Of a DNA stretch of 64,000 bases, positions 49,019-56,970 are shown piece by piece. The position numbers were made by a program, and so were the translations under genes. Source of the stretch: Candidatus Omnitrophica bacterium UBA6210 (lineage in GTDB: Bacteria > Omnitrophota > Gorgyraeia > Velamenicoccales > Velamenicoccaceae); NCBI GenBank assembly GCA_002421805.1, contig DISM01000004.1:438662-502661 (forward strand). Reading direction: 5' to 3'. The notes beneath the pieces are model-generated. The model did no database searches, had not been told where the DNA came from, and worked only from the letters and a program-made list of their open reading frames with translations. Numbering within the stretch: position 1 is the stretch's first letter; each line of letters begins with the position of its first letter.

Positions 49019-49870
49019 CTAAATATTCCCCAGATGGACGTGTTTGAGCTTCTTTTCGGCGATAGCCTGCGCCTCAAAAAGTGTCTTCGGCGGGGTCGGC
49101 GGGAGCGTCATTTTATAACAGGGGAAATAGCGAGAAAAATGCAGAGGGACATTCGGGCCGACGTTGGCAACGATCCAATCGACCAAGTCCGAGATGTCTT
49201 CGGGGCTGTCGTTGAGCGTCGGGATCAGAAGGTTCGTCAGCTCGATATGGCACCTGCCCGCCATGTCCTTGATCGTCTCCAGGACAGGCCCGACACGGCC
49301 GGAACATACCTTTTTGTAGAAATCGTCCCGGATGGATTTGATATCGATATTGGCCGCATCCACGTAAGGCAAAAGCTCCGTCAGGGGTTCCGGATCGACA
49401 AATCCGTTGGTCACCAGGACATTCTTCAGCCCCGCCTGCCTCGCCGCCTGCGCCGCTTCCAGCACAAACTCATACCAGATAAACGGCTCGTTATAGGTAT
49501 AGGCGATCCCGAAAGAATCCAGTCGGCGCGCCTGCACGATCAGGTCATCAACCGTTATAGGCTCTGTCGGCGTCTGGACTTCCCGAGAAATGCTCCAGTT
49601 CTGGCAAAAAAGACAGGAGAGATTACACCCCACGGTCCCTGCGGACAGGATCATCTCTCCGGGATGGAAGTGGTACAGAGGTTTTTTTTCGATGGGGTCG
49701 AGCGCCAGGGAAGCCGCCTGGCCGTAGTTAAGGGTATAGAGGCTGCCGCCCTGGTTGATCCGGACGCCGCAAAACCCCTTGCCCCCTTCTTTGATCCGGC
49801 AGGACTGAGGACAAAGTCGGCAGTGCACGACGCCGTCCTGGCTTTTATCGTAATACAGCGCTTCTTTCAT
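49019..49870 (-). CDS. amrS: AmmeMemoRadiSam-type radical SAM enzyme AmrS, C-terminally short
   Basis: A 283-aa protein. CRLCPQSCRIKEGGKGFCGVR, the radical SAM triad CNLSCLFC, YTYNEPFIWYEF and LTNLLIPTLND are typical of AmrS. The family normally continues about 40 residues with a CPxC tail; here it stops at HVHLGNI. No continuation is seen in other frames. The AmrA and AmrB partners are not in the window. ATG at 49870; ATG at 49882 is possible. Confidence 0.85.
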   Translation of the reverse strand: MKEALYYDKSQDGVVHCRLCPQSCRIKEGGKGFCGVRINQGGSLYTLNYGQAASLALDPIEKKPLYHFHPGEMILSAGTVGCNLSCLFCQNWSISREVQTPTEPITVDDLIVQARRLDSFGIAYTYNEPFIWYEFVLEAAQAARQAGLKNVLVTNGFVDPEPLTELLPYVDAANIDIKSIRDDFYKKVCSGRVGPVLETIKDMAGRCHIELTNLLIPTLNDSPEDISDLVDWIVANVGPNVPLHFSRYFPCYKMTLPPTPPKTLFEAQAIAEKKLKHVHLGNI

Positions 49871-49941
49871 AGGCGGGCCCATTATTTCGGGTTCTAATCC
49901 CTCCGCCACAGGACATGGCGGGTTGTTTCACCTTCGGTGAA

Positions 49942-49980
49942 ACAAAAACACCACCCGCTCTCAAAAGAGAACGGGTGGCG
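49942..49980 (-). terminator. Rho-independent terminator of the ferredoxin-end of the redox operon
   Basis: The minus-strand stem CCACCCG-TTCTC/GAGAG-CGGGTGG around TTTT is followed by TGTTTTTGTTT. A second hairpin (TGTTTCACC/GGTGAAACA) lies just beyond. Confidence 0.85.
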
Positions 49981-49994
49981 TGGTCTCGCAGAAA

Positions 49995-50177
49995 CTATTC
50001 CACCTTGATCGCGTTCACAGGGCACATATCCGCAACTTCCTGCAGATTACAGCTGGAACACTGCTGGGCCTTGATATGAGCGATGCCGTCGTCTTTGACT
50101 TCAAACACTTCAGGGCAGTTCTGCTCGCACAGGCCGCAGCCGACGCATGTGGCTGCATCCACCGTAACTTTTGCCAT
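49995..50177 (-). CDS. Small [4Fe-4S] ferredoxin
   Basis: A 60-aa monocluster ferredoxin. CVGCGLCEQNCP (11-22) supplies three ligands and CPVNAIKVE the last; CSSC in the middle may be a disulfide. It is the likely electron carrier for pyruvate:ferredoxin oxidoreductase and the flavodiiron protein encoded upstream. It has a leader repeat upstream and a terminator after it. Confidence 0.93.
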   Translation of the reverse strand: MAKVTVDAATCVGCGLCEQNCPEVFEVKDDGIAHIKAQQCSSCNLQEVADMCPVNAIKVE

Positions 50178-50189
50178 AGTTGTCCTCTC

Positions 50190-50265
50190 AATTTCCCGCT
50201 GAATTTGTTTGTCTGGAATCGGCCCCGGGCCTCTCTCAGCGTTTAAATCAGAACACCGGCGCCTC
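50190..50265. repeat. Structured leader repeat, copy A8 (upstream of ferredoxin)
   Basis: CAATTTCCCGCTGAATTTG...GTCTGGAATCGGCCCCGGGCC...TCTCAGCG. The CGCTGA/TCAGCG stem encloses a GGCC-rich centre. The first part is nearly the same as copy A7 in front of glutaredoxin (CAATTTCCCGCTGAAACT...GTCTAAAATCGACTCCGAGCC). Confidence 0.6.
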
Positions 50266-50271
50266 TCTTGC

Positions 50272-50745
50272 CTACTTCAAATTCTCGAACATCTCTTCGT
50301 GCGTCACTTCCTCGGAAAGGATGTGCGTCACCAGCTGATAGACCACGTCCTCTTTGCCAAATGTCTTCTTGGCGATCTTGCGATAGACCTCAATGGCCCC
50401 GCCTTCAGCTTCCATCACGAACTTGATGATCTTGTCATAATCATCCGTTTCCTTGGGCGGCGCCGGATACGGAAAGTTGGCATTCTTCTCAACCTCCCCG
50501 AACGCCTTGATCGGCATCCCACCCAGCTTGATGATCATGTCCGCCACTTCTCCCTGGTGCTCCAGTTCGTCTGCGGCGATCTTCTTGAGGAATTCTTCCA
50601 TATCTTCATAACCCTTGCCGGAAACCACCGAAGCCATATAGGTATAAGCGTAATATGCCAGCCACTCATCGCAATAGGCACGGTTAAGATCGGCCACAAG
50701 CTCCTTGAGATCGACGCCTGATGTCTCTCTGAATTTTTTACCCAT
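50272..50745 (-). CDS. Ferritin-like diiron protein (rubrerythrin/Dps-like family)
   Basis: A 157-aa four-helix bundle. Candidate iron ligands are the Glu of CDEWLAYYAY, DELEHQ at about 60, EAEGGAIEVY at about 112 and EEVTHEEMFE at the end. No rubredoxin domain is attached. It probably detoxifies peroxide or stores iron, together with the rubredoxin and flavodiiron protein of the same operon. Confidence 0.85.
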   Translation of the reverse strand: MGKKFRETSGVDLKELVADLNRAYCDEWLAYYAYTYMASVVSGKGYEDMEEFLKKIAADELEHQGEVADMIIKLGGMPIKAFGEVEKNANFPYPAPPKETDDYDKIIKFVMEAEGGAIEVYRKIAKKTFGKEDVVYQLVTHILSEEVTHEEMFENLK

Positions 50746-50809
50746 TGTTACCCCCTTTTTTTCCGCTCGTTTCAGTGTTGATTTTTGTTCGCCGGACCCT
50801 GTTTTGCTT

Positions 50810-51997
50810 CTATCCTTGAGCTGTCCGGATTACCACTTTAGCATAATCCGCCAATTTGCTCAACTCTTCTTCTGAAGGCACATACTGGACTTCGAACGGC
50901 GGGTCGATCAATTCCAGCCCCATCGTTTCGACTTCGCGGCGTATGGCCCGCGACGCCCCTTCGGCCCATCCGTAAGAACCGAATATTCCCACCTTCTTGT
51001 TTTTGGGTTTCAAACCCCTCAAATACGCCAGGAAACCGCCCATGGTCCAAAACATGTCGCCATTGAGAGTAGGCGACCCCAAAAGCAGGACGCGCGCATC
51101 CAGGACATCCCGAACGATCTGGCTGTTGTCGCTCTTGCGGATATTGTAGATCTTCACCTCCACGCCGGGAACGGCGATCTCCTCAGCCAGACGCCTGGCC
51201 AGCTTGTCCGTCGACTCCCACATGGTATCGTAAATAATAACGACCTTCGGGACCGTCTGGCGGCTGGTCCAACGTCCGTAAGCCTCGATGACGCGCATCG
51301 GGTTTTTGCGCCAGATCGCGCCGTGGCTCGGGCCGATGATCTCCACGGGCAGATGCAATGCCATGAATTCTTCGAGCTTCTTGGCGATAACGTCGCCCAA
51401 GGGCATGAGGATGTTGCCGTAATACTTGGCAGCCTCCTCCATGCAATAATCCTCGCCGATCTCGTCGGCAAAACGCAAGGGATGACCCAGGTGCTGGCCG
51501 AAGGCGTCGTTCGGCAAAAGAACCCTGTCCTCGACGCAATAGGTGAACATGCTGTCCGGCCAGTGGACCATGGGGACCGTAAAGAACACAAGTGTCTTTT
51601 GGCCTATGGAAAGCCTGTCTCCTGTTTTCACCAGATGGAATTCCCTGTCATGGATGCCGTAATGCCTCAGAAGCCCCTCCTTCCCCTTGGGTGTGCAATA
51701 GATCTTGGCCCGCGGGGCGGCTGCCAGGACTTCAAGAATGGAGCCCGAATGGTCCATCTCCACGTGGTTCACAATAAGGTTTTCGATCCTGTCCGGGTCG
51801 GCGACAGAAGCCACATGACGCAACAGGTCGCAGCCGAAGCCTTTTTTAACGGTATCGACCAGGGTCAGCTTGTCATCGGCGATCAGATACGCGTTATAAC
51901 TTGTCCCCTGGGGCGTATGATAGCCGTGAAAATCCCTGACGTTATGGTCGACCGCGCCGACCCAATAGATCCTGTCTTTCAGCTCAACGGCCTTCAT
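50810..51997 (-). CDS. Flavodiiron protein (A-type, FprA-like oxygen/NO reductase)
   Basis: A 395-aa protein. The metallo-beta-lactamase-like domain (about 1-250) has the diiron ligands VNHVEMDHSG (HxExDH), LPNDAFGQH and GPSHGAIWR. The flavodoxin domain (about 255-395) begins KVVIIYDTMWESTDKLA. It reduces O2 or NO in the cytoplasm with electrons from rubredoxin, whose gene is two genes upstream. ATG overlaps the upstream stop by four bases. Confidence 0.94.
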   Translation of the reverse strand: MKAVELKDRIYWVGAVDHNVRDFHGYHTPQGTSYNAYLIADDKLTLVDTVKKGFGCDLLRHVASVADPDRIENLIVNHVEMDHSGSILEVLAAAPRAKIYCTPKGKEGLLRHYGIHDREFHLVKTGDRLSIGQKTLVFFTVPMVHWPDSMFTYCVEDRVLLPNDAFGQHLGHPLRFADEIGEDYCMEEAAKYYGNILMPLGDVIAKKLEEFMALHLPVEIIGPSHGAIWRKNPMRVIEAYGRWTSRQTVPKVVIIYDTMWESTDKLARRLAEEIAVPGVEVKIYNIRKSDNSQIVRDVLDARVLLLGSPTLNGDMFWTMGGFLAYLRGLKPKNKKVGIFGSYGWAEGASRAIRREVETMGLELIDPPFEVQYVPSEEELSKLADYAKVVIRTAQG

Positions 51998-53052
51998 AAC
52001 GCGCCTTCTCTTTCTCCTCTTTGCCCTTGTTCATACGACTCCATATCCTGGGTGTTCTTGACGACGACGCCGCCGGGCCCTCCCAGGCGCACCTGCCCCG
52101 TCTCATCGGCATAAAAAACGAACCGCCCCGAGACATTCATCTTCACGGGAGACGCCCGGACGGCAAAACGGTTTTCATCCTGCTTGACGTAAGAATACGC
52201 GTAGCCGCTCGCATTGCCGGGGTCGCTCACGTCATCGGTGACGGACGCAGAAAGATATTTTTTCAGGACATCCATGTTTACGGGATAAAACCCCAGCTCC
52301 TGCTTGTATGTCTTGGCGGCGTTGACGATGCTGAGTATATACATGTAGGCGGTCATGTCGTTCAATTTGATGACCTGACTGCGCAGTTCCGGATAGAACC
52401 TGATCAGGGCCCGGTTCAGGGTCGGGCCGACAGAGAGCGCCAGAAAAAAGATCAGCAAGAACGGAAGCACGACGGCGGACGTCACCGCCCGCCAGACCGG
52501 GACGCCGTAGAGCTCGCGCACGCCTATCAGGATCAGGGCCAGGGCCCAGACCGACGCGAACAATCCTCCCACGACGGGAAGCGCATAAAAGATGTCCGCC
52601 GCGCTCTTGTAGCAGACGATGAAAAAGACCGGAAAGATGGATTTATCAAATCCAAGAACGAGTTTGACGCCTGCCGAAACAAAAACCAGGGTCAGACCCA
52701 GGATCAAGAGCGGCCGAAGGACGAAAAACGGAGAACTCAGGGCCGAAAAGGTCACGAACGACATCTGGGCCCGCAATTCGGGGGAAATGACATGGCTCGA
52801 GAGGTGTTTCAACCAAAAGATATTGACGACGTCGAACGCGAGCTTAAGATACCCCAGAATCAGGGCGAAGACCAGCGCGCGGATCACTCTCTGACGGACA
52901 GGGACGCCGCCGGCGCCTTTGAGCGTCTGAAAAAAATCGACAGGCCGCAACAATAACGATGCCGTCACGGCGACCAAAGACCGGCAGGTTTCCAGGAATC
53001 CGTCCGCCTGTTCCCAGGCGACGATGGGAGAAGTTGGGAGCCTCTGTGACAT
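51994..53052 (-). CDS. Yip1-domain membrane protein with pseudopilin-like C-terminal domain
   Basis: A 352-aa protein. Residues about 30-215 contain about five membrane spans of the Yip1 type (LLLRPVDFFQTLKGAGG, then spans). Residues about 235-352 resemble a type II secretion major pseudopilin globular domain (YILSIVNAAKTYKQELGFYP, YLSASVTDDVSDPG, YAYSYVKQDENRFAVRA). The combination is unusual. It is embedded between rubredoxin and flavodiiron genes. Function unknown. Confidence 0.75.
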   Translation of the reverse strand: MSQRLPTSPIVAWEQADGFLETCRSLVAVTASLLLRPVDFFQTLKGAGGVPVRQRVIRALVFALILGYLKLAFDVVNIFWLKHLSSHVISPELRAQMSFVTFSALSSPFFVLRPLLILGLTLVFVSAGVKLVLGFDKSIFPVFFIVCYKSAADIFYALPVVGGLFASVWALALILIGVRELYGVPVWRAVTSAVVLPFLLIFFLALSVGPTLNRALIRFYPELRSQVIKLNDMTAYMYILSIVNAAKTYKQELGFYPVNMDVLKKYLSASVTDDVSDPGNASGYAYSYVKQDENRFAVRASPVKMNVSGRFVFYADETGQVRLGGPGGVVVKNTQDMESYEQGQRGEREGAL

Positions 53053-53060
53053 AGGTGGAA

Positions 53061-53222
53061 TCAGGCGAGCTTGCGGAAGTTATCTTTGGTGACGCCGCAC
53101 TCCGGACAAACCCAGGTGTCCGGGATGTCTTCAAACCTTGTGCCCGGCGCGACGCCGTTGTCAGGATCGCCCTTGGCGGGATCGTAAATGTAACCGCAGA
53201 CGGTGCATTCCCATTTTTCCAT
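53061..53222 (-). CDS. Rubredoxin
   Basis: A 53-aa rubredoxin with the two iron knuckles [15 protein letters not shown] and [11 protein letters not shown] and the core [13 protein letters not shown]. It donates electrons to the flavodiiron protein encoded two genes downstream. ATG at 53222 by homology. A leader repeat lies upstream. Confidence 0.96.
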   Translation of the reverse strand: MEKWECTVCGYIYDPAKGDPDNGVAPGTRFEDIPDTWVCPECGVTKDNFRKLA

Positions 53223-53258
53223 TGGTTTTGTCCCTCCCGGATCATTACCCTGCAAAAC

Positions 53259-53350
53259 CAACTCCCGGCCTGTTTGATAATTTTTCCCGGCTGGCCGGCC
53301 CTGCCCGGCCAAGCCCTGGAAAAAATTATCAAGCGCTTAGACAGGGAGCC
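53259..53350. repeat. Structured leader repeat, copy A6 (upstream of rubredoxin)
   Basis: ACTCCC...GGGAG outer pairing, long inner arms TTTGATAATTTTTCC and GGAAAAAATTATCAA, and a GGCCGG/CCGGCC apex. The arm sequence is unrelated to A1 or A9, yet it pairs at the same place. Confidence 0.75.
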
Positions 53351-53363
53351 GCATAGATTTCTC

Positions 53364-54239
53364 TTACTCTTGCGCCTTCAGCTGATATTTTTTGATATTG
53401 TAATCCGCGACGGCCTGGATTTCCTTGAGGCCCTTGGCGTCTTTGAGAAGATGTTTGAACCGTCCCTGCACCTTGAGATATTCCTCGACAGGCTTGACAG
53501 AGGCGATCTTGCGGGGGATGAGCTGGCCGTTCTCGTATTCGAAGATCGGATAGAGCCCTGTTTCGACCGCAAGCTTGGCGACTTCGGATGTCTGGGAAGA
53601 TTCATGCCTCCAACCCAGAGGGCACGGGACATGGATCTGTATGTATTTCGGCCCTTTGATGCTCAACGCCTTTTTGACTTTCTTCTGGATGTCCTGAGGA
53701 TAACCGACAGAGGCCGTTGCCACGTAGGGAATACCGTGAGCAGCCGCAATGTCCGGCATGGGTTTTTTGGGCCGGGGATTGCCGAAAGAAGCGGAACCCG
53801 GAGGCGTCGTCGTTGTGTTGGAGGTCGTGGGCGTCAAGCCGCTGCGCTGGATACCCGTATTCATGTAGGCCTCGTTGTCATAACAGACGTAGAGCACATC
53901 GTGGCCGCGCTCCAACATCCCGGAGAGCGCCTGGAGGCCGATATCGGCCGTCCCGCCGTCGCCGCCCTGCGCGATCACATTGATCGTGTCTTTCTTGCCC
54001 AGATATTTCAACCCGGATTCAATGCCCGACGCCACAGCCGCGCAGTTCTCGAAAAGCGAATGGATCCACGGCACGCACCATGCCGATTCGGGGTATTTCG
54101 TTGAAAATACCTCCAGGCAACCGGTATTGTTGGCGATCATGGTATTTTTTCCCGCGGCATCGATGACAAGGCGCGCCGCGATCGCCTGACCGCATCCTGC
54201 GCACGCTGTATGACCCGGTTTAAATAACGTTTCTGTCAT
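53364..54239 (-). CDS. porB: Pyruvate:ferredoxin oxidoreductase, beta subunit
   Basis: A 291-aa TPP subunit. HTACAGCGQA binds part of a cluster, and GGDGGTADIGLQALSGMLERG...DNEAYMNTGIQRSG is the TPP-binding motif. With porA, porC and porD it converts pyruvate to acetyl-CoA, CO2 and reduced ferredoxin. Related 2-oxoacid enzymes are possible. Confidence 0.93.
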   Translation of the reverse strand: MTETLFKPGHTACAGCGQAIAARLVIDAAGKNTMIANNTGCLEVFSTKYPESAWCVPWIHSLFENCAAVASGIESGLKYLGKKDTINVIAQGGDGGTADIGLQALSGMLERGHDVLYVCYDNEAYMNTGIQRSGLTPTTSNTTTTPPGSASFGNPRPKKPMPDIAAAHGIPYVATASVGYPQDIQKKVKKALSIKGPKYIQIHVPCPLGWRHESSQTSEVAKLAVETGLYPIFEYENGQLIPRKIASVKPVEEYLKVQGRFKHLLKDAKGLKEIQAVADYNIKKYQLKAQE

Positions 54240-54323
54240 ATCTGCTCCTCTCGCAAAAAATTCAAAATGATCCCCATGTAAATATATTTTCGGTCCTTCG
54301 CATGGAATTCGCGAACATTCGCG

Positions 54324-55502
54324 TCATTCCGTTTCCGCCAGCAATTCCTGCTTTAAACCGATAAAGGCGCAATCCACCTGTTTGCCGCTTAATTTTTCAT
54401 AAACATCGAGAATGGACTTGACCCGGATATCGCGTCCGCCTAAGCCTAAAATAAAACCGCTCGTCTTGGGTGCCTGCGCCCCCAAAGACAACAAGGCCGA
54501 CGTCACATCCGTATAAAAAGGCCCGAAGCCTCCGAGCGAAATGCTCTTGTCCACGACAGCCACTTCCTTGACGTTCTTGAGGCTAGAGGCGATCGCGTCT
54601 TTCGGGAAAGGCCTGTAGGTGGCTATCTTGACCAAGCCCACCTTCTTTCCCTTGGCCCGCAGTTCATCGATCGCATCGCGGATCGTCCCGCAGACGGACC
54701 CGGCCGCCACAAAAGCCTGCTCGGCATCTTCCATCCGATAGGTCTGGATGAGGCCGCCGCTCTCGCGCCCGAAAGTTTTCTTGAACTCGCCGGCCAGCTG
54801 GGGGATCTTGCTCAAAAGCTCGGTATGCGTCTCCTGGACCATGTAGCGGATCTCCAAATAATAATCCGGATCAGCCAGATAACCCATGGTGAGAGGATTT
54901 TCAACATCAAGCTTGTAGGTCGTCTTGTAGGCAGGCAGATAACGGTCCACCTCTTCCTGCGAAGGCATATCCACGGCTTCCATGCCGTGTGTCAGGATGA
55001 AACCGTCCATATTCACCATGACGGGCAGCATGACATCCGGGTCCTCGCCGAGCTTGTACGCCTGCAGGTGCAGGTCGACGGCCTCCTGGATACTTTCGGC
55101 GAAGAACAGGACCCATCCGGAATCCCTGACGACCATGACATCCTGCTGGTCATTCCAGATGTTGATCGGCGCCGAGATCGCGCGGTTGGCCGTCGTCATG
55201 ACGACGGGGAGGCGCATGCCGGCGATATTAAAAACAACCTCGGCCATCAACAACAGCCCCTGGGAACTCGTTGCGGTATAAGAACGCACGCCTGTGGCTT
55301 CGCCGCCAAGGACCACGGATGCCGCGGAGTGTTCGCTCTCAACATTGACGAACTGTGCGTTAAGCTCCTGGTTTGAAACCATCTGGGCCAGGTCTTCAAC
55401 GATATGCGTCTGCGGCGTGATCGGATAAGCCGATACGACACCAGGCCGGCACCTTTTGACGATCTCTGCTACCGCATGGGAACCTTCTAAAAATTGTTTC
55501 AT
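54324..55502 (-). CDS. porA: Pyruvate:ferredoxin oxidoreductase, alpha subunit
   Basis: A 392-aa subunit with POR_N (SAYPITPQTHIVEDLAQ, ESEHSAASVVLGGEATGVRSYTATSSQG, TTANRAISAPINIW) and domain II (VCGTIRDAIDELRAKGKKVGLVKI). ATG 55502 lies seven bases after GAGAGG; ATG 55508 is alternative. It is between porD and porB. Confidence 0.94.
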   Translation of the reverse strand: MKQFLEGSHAVAEIVKRCRPGVVSAYPITPQTHIVEDLAQMVSNQELNAQFVNVESEHSAASVVLGGEATGVRSYTATSSQGLLLMAEVVFNIAGMRLPVVMTTANRAISAPINIWNDQQDVMVVRDSGWVLFFAESIQEAVDLHLQAYKLGEDPDVMLPVMVNMDGFILTHGMEAVDMPSQEEVDRYLPAYKTTYKLDVENPLTMGYLADPDYYLEIRYMVQETHTELLSKIPQLAGEFKKTFGRESGGLIQTYRMEDAEQAFVAAGSVCGTIRDAIDELRAKGKKVGLVKIATYRPFPKDAIASSLKNVKEVAVVDKSISLGGFGPFYTDVTSALLSLGAQAPKTSGFILGLGGRDIRVKSILDVYEKLSGKQVDCAFIGLKQELLAETE

Positions 55503-55555
55503 GTTCATTTCCTCTCTGATAAATAGACCCTGACAAAAATAAAGCCGGGACGGAC

Positions 55556-55819
55556 CTATATCTTCTCGTCTTCCGAAACCATCTCGATATCCTTCTTCGG
55601 ACAGATGGCCGCGCAGCTCCCGCAACCCTTGCAATAATCCAGGTCACAGCCGAACATGTTTTTTCCTTCTCCAGAGATGATCCCCTCGGGACAGATATAC
55701 ACGCACATCCTGCAGGCGATGCAATTCTTCCTTAGAAATTTCGGCTTGACTTCCGTGCGCCAGGAACCCGTCTTGTTGGCCACGCTGGAACCCGGCTTTG
55801 ACGTCATATGACCTTTCAT
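55556..55819 (-). CDS. porD: Pyruvate:ferredoxin oxidoreductase, delta (ferredoxin) subunit
   Basis: An 87-aa 2x[4Fe-4S] ferredoxin subunit: CIACRMCVYICPEG and CKGCGSCAAICPKK. It passes electrons from the TPP site to free ferredoxin. ATG at 55819 has AAGGAG; an ATG at 55834 falls inside the leader hairpin. It is the second gene of porCDAB. Confidence 0.94.
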   Translation of the reverse strand: MKGHMTSKPGSSVANKTGSWRTEVKPKFLRKNCIACRMCVYICPEGIISGEGKNMFGCDLDYCKGCGSCAAICPKKDIEMVSEDEKI

Positions 55820-55834
55820 GCAAGTCTCCTTCAT

Positions 55835-56127
55835 TTTGCCTATAACGAGGTAATTTCCTTACAAAATGAATCCCGAGTCTGCGCAGGAAATTTTTGCCGA
55901 CCCATCATGGCAAAAATTTACAAGCGTTGAGACGAGGGATAAACGCTTATTCCTTAATCTCGCCTCTGGCGAGATTAGACCCTTCGCTTATTTGGTATTA
56001 CCCGGCTCCATCGGATGAGCCGGTATGCCGCTTTCTGCGGAACCCGTCCGAGTTCTACGAGGACTGGTCTGGCCTGCCGCTGGCAGGCCGAAACAGATAT
56101 TAACAAGATGATTACGCGAGGAGTAAC
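55835..56127. repeat. Compound structured leader repeat, copies A5a and A5b (upstream of porD)
   Basis: 55835-55868: hairpin CATTTTG...CAAAATG abutting AAGGAG. 55869-55941: a palindrome AAATTTTTGCC/GGCAAAAATTTAC (A5b). 55951-55976: hairpin TAATCTCGCC/GGCGAGATTA, followed by AAGGA on the minus strand but with no gene start there. 56000-56127: a degenerate A1-like half that ends GCGAGGAGTAAC and is interrupted by two extra hairpins (CCGGCTC/GAGCCGG, GGCCTGCC/GGCAGGCC). It fills the porC-porD gap. Confidence 0.75.
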
Positions 56128-56144
56128 CTTTATCCCTTCTATCC

Positions 56145-56705
56145 CTACTTTTTCTCACCCTTCACAAAATCAAACCCGCGCTTTAAGGCCTCGGCGTTCA
56201 TATCAATGATCTTCTGACCCTTGTCGCCGAACCGTTCGCTGATGGCCTTCGTCAAGTCTTCCAGTGTCAACTGGCCCGTGGCGGCGGCATAAGCCCCCAG
56301 GAGCACGGTATTGCCCAAAAGCGTCTTGCCCATGATATCCATCGAGATCTTATTGCCCGGAACAATGAAGAGCTTCTGTTTGCCGCGCGGCTTGGGGATC
56401 TCAACGCCCTCCCTCTCATTCACGACGGCAACGCCGTCATCCTTGAAACCGACATAACAATCGTAGCCTCTCATCAACGTCGCATCCACAACGATCAAAT
56501 AATCCGGCTCGTAGACCTGGCTCCTGAGGCGCACAGGCTTGTCGTCGATACGCACAAAGGCATTCATCGGTGCGCCCATGCGCGCGGCACCGAAATGAGG
56601 AAAGGCGTAGGGAAACTCGCCTTTCAAAAAATAAGCATAACCCAGAAGACCGGCTGTGGTGATGGCCCCCTGCCCGGCCCTGGCGTGGATCCTGATCTCC
56701 TTCAT
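56145..56705 (-). CDS. porC: Pyruvate:ferredoxin oxidoreductase, gamma subunit
   Basis: A 186-aa POR gamma: IRIHARAGQGAITTAGLLGYAY, FPHFGAARMGAPMNAFVRID and VIVDATLM-type core. It is the first gene of porCDAB, preceded by leader repeat A4 and a promoter at 56891-56919. ATG follows AAGGAGG. Confidence 0.94.
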   Translation of the reverse strand: MKEIRIHARAGQGAITTAGLLGYAYFLKGEFPYAFPHFGAARMGAPMNAFVRIDDKPVRLRSQVYEPDYLIVVDATLMRGYDCYVGFKDDGVAVVNEREGVEIPKPRGKQKLFIVPGNKISMDIMGKTLLGNTVLLGAYAAATGQLTLEDLTKAISERFGDKGQKIIDMNAEALKRGFDFVKGEKK

Positions 56706-56718
56706 ATGAATGCCTCCT

Positions 56719-56837
56719 TAATTTTGCCTCTGGCGAAATTAACTCCGAGTGTAGCTGAAAAATTTCTGGTTGCCCGTCCAAGCTCTGCGAGGACTGGGTG
56801 CAAACAGAAATTTTCAGCTGTTTACACGGGGAGTAAC
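56719..56837. repeat. Structured leader repeat, copy A4 (upstream of porC)
   Basis: Hairpin TTAATTTTGCC-TCT-GGCGAAATTAA (56719-56742) ends on the porC AAGGAGG. The palindrome from TTAACTCC-GA to GGGGAGTAAC has arms AGCTGAAAAATTTCTG and CAGAAATTTTCAGCT. The apex CCCGTCC...TCTGCGAGGACTGG is nearly identical to A1. A promoter lies 54 bases upstream, so the element should be transcribed. Confidence 0.85.
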
Positions 56838-56890
56838 GTTAATCACCTTAATAAATCTTGTCAAGACAATACAACCACAAAGGATTTTCT

Positions 56891-56919
56891 ATTATATTAG
56901 GTAAAGAAAATAAAATCAA
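56891..56919 (-). promoter_or_regulatory. Promoter of porCDAB
   Basis: Minus-strand TTGATT (56914-56919), 17 bases, TATAAT (56891-56896). It gives a leader of about 180 bases that includes repeat A4. Confidence 0.75.
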
Positions 56920-56970
56920 GGGATATTGCTTGTGAAAACTGGCATTCTCAAAGCTGCAAGAGATGCCCTG

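Noticed and set aside
50190..50265. Known riboswitch upstream of ferredoxin
   Set aside because: No match to any riboswitch consensus that I know; it is grouped with the dispersed leader repeats.
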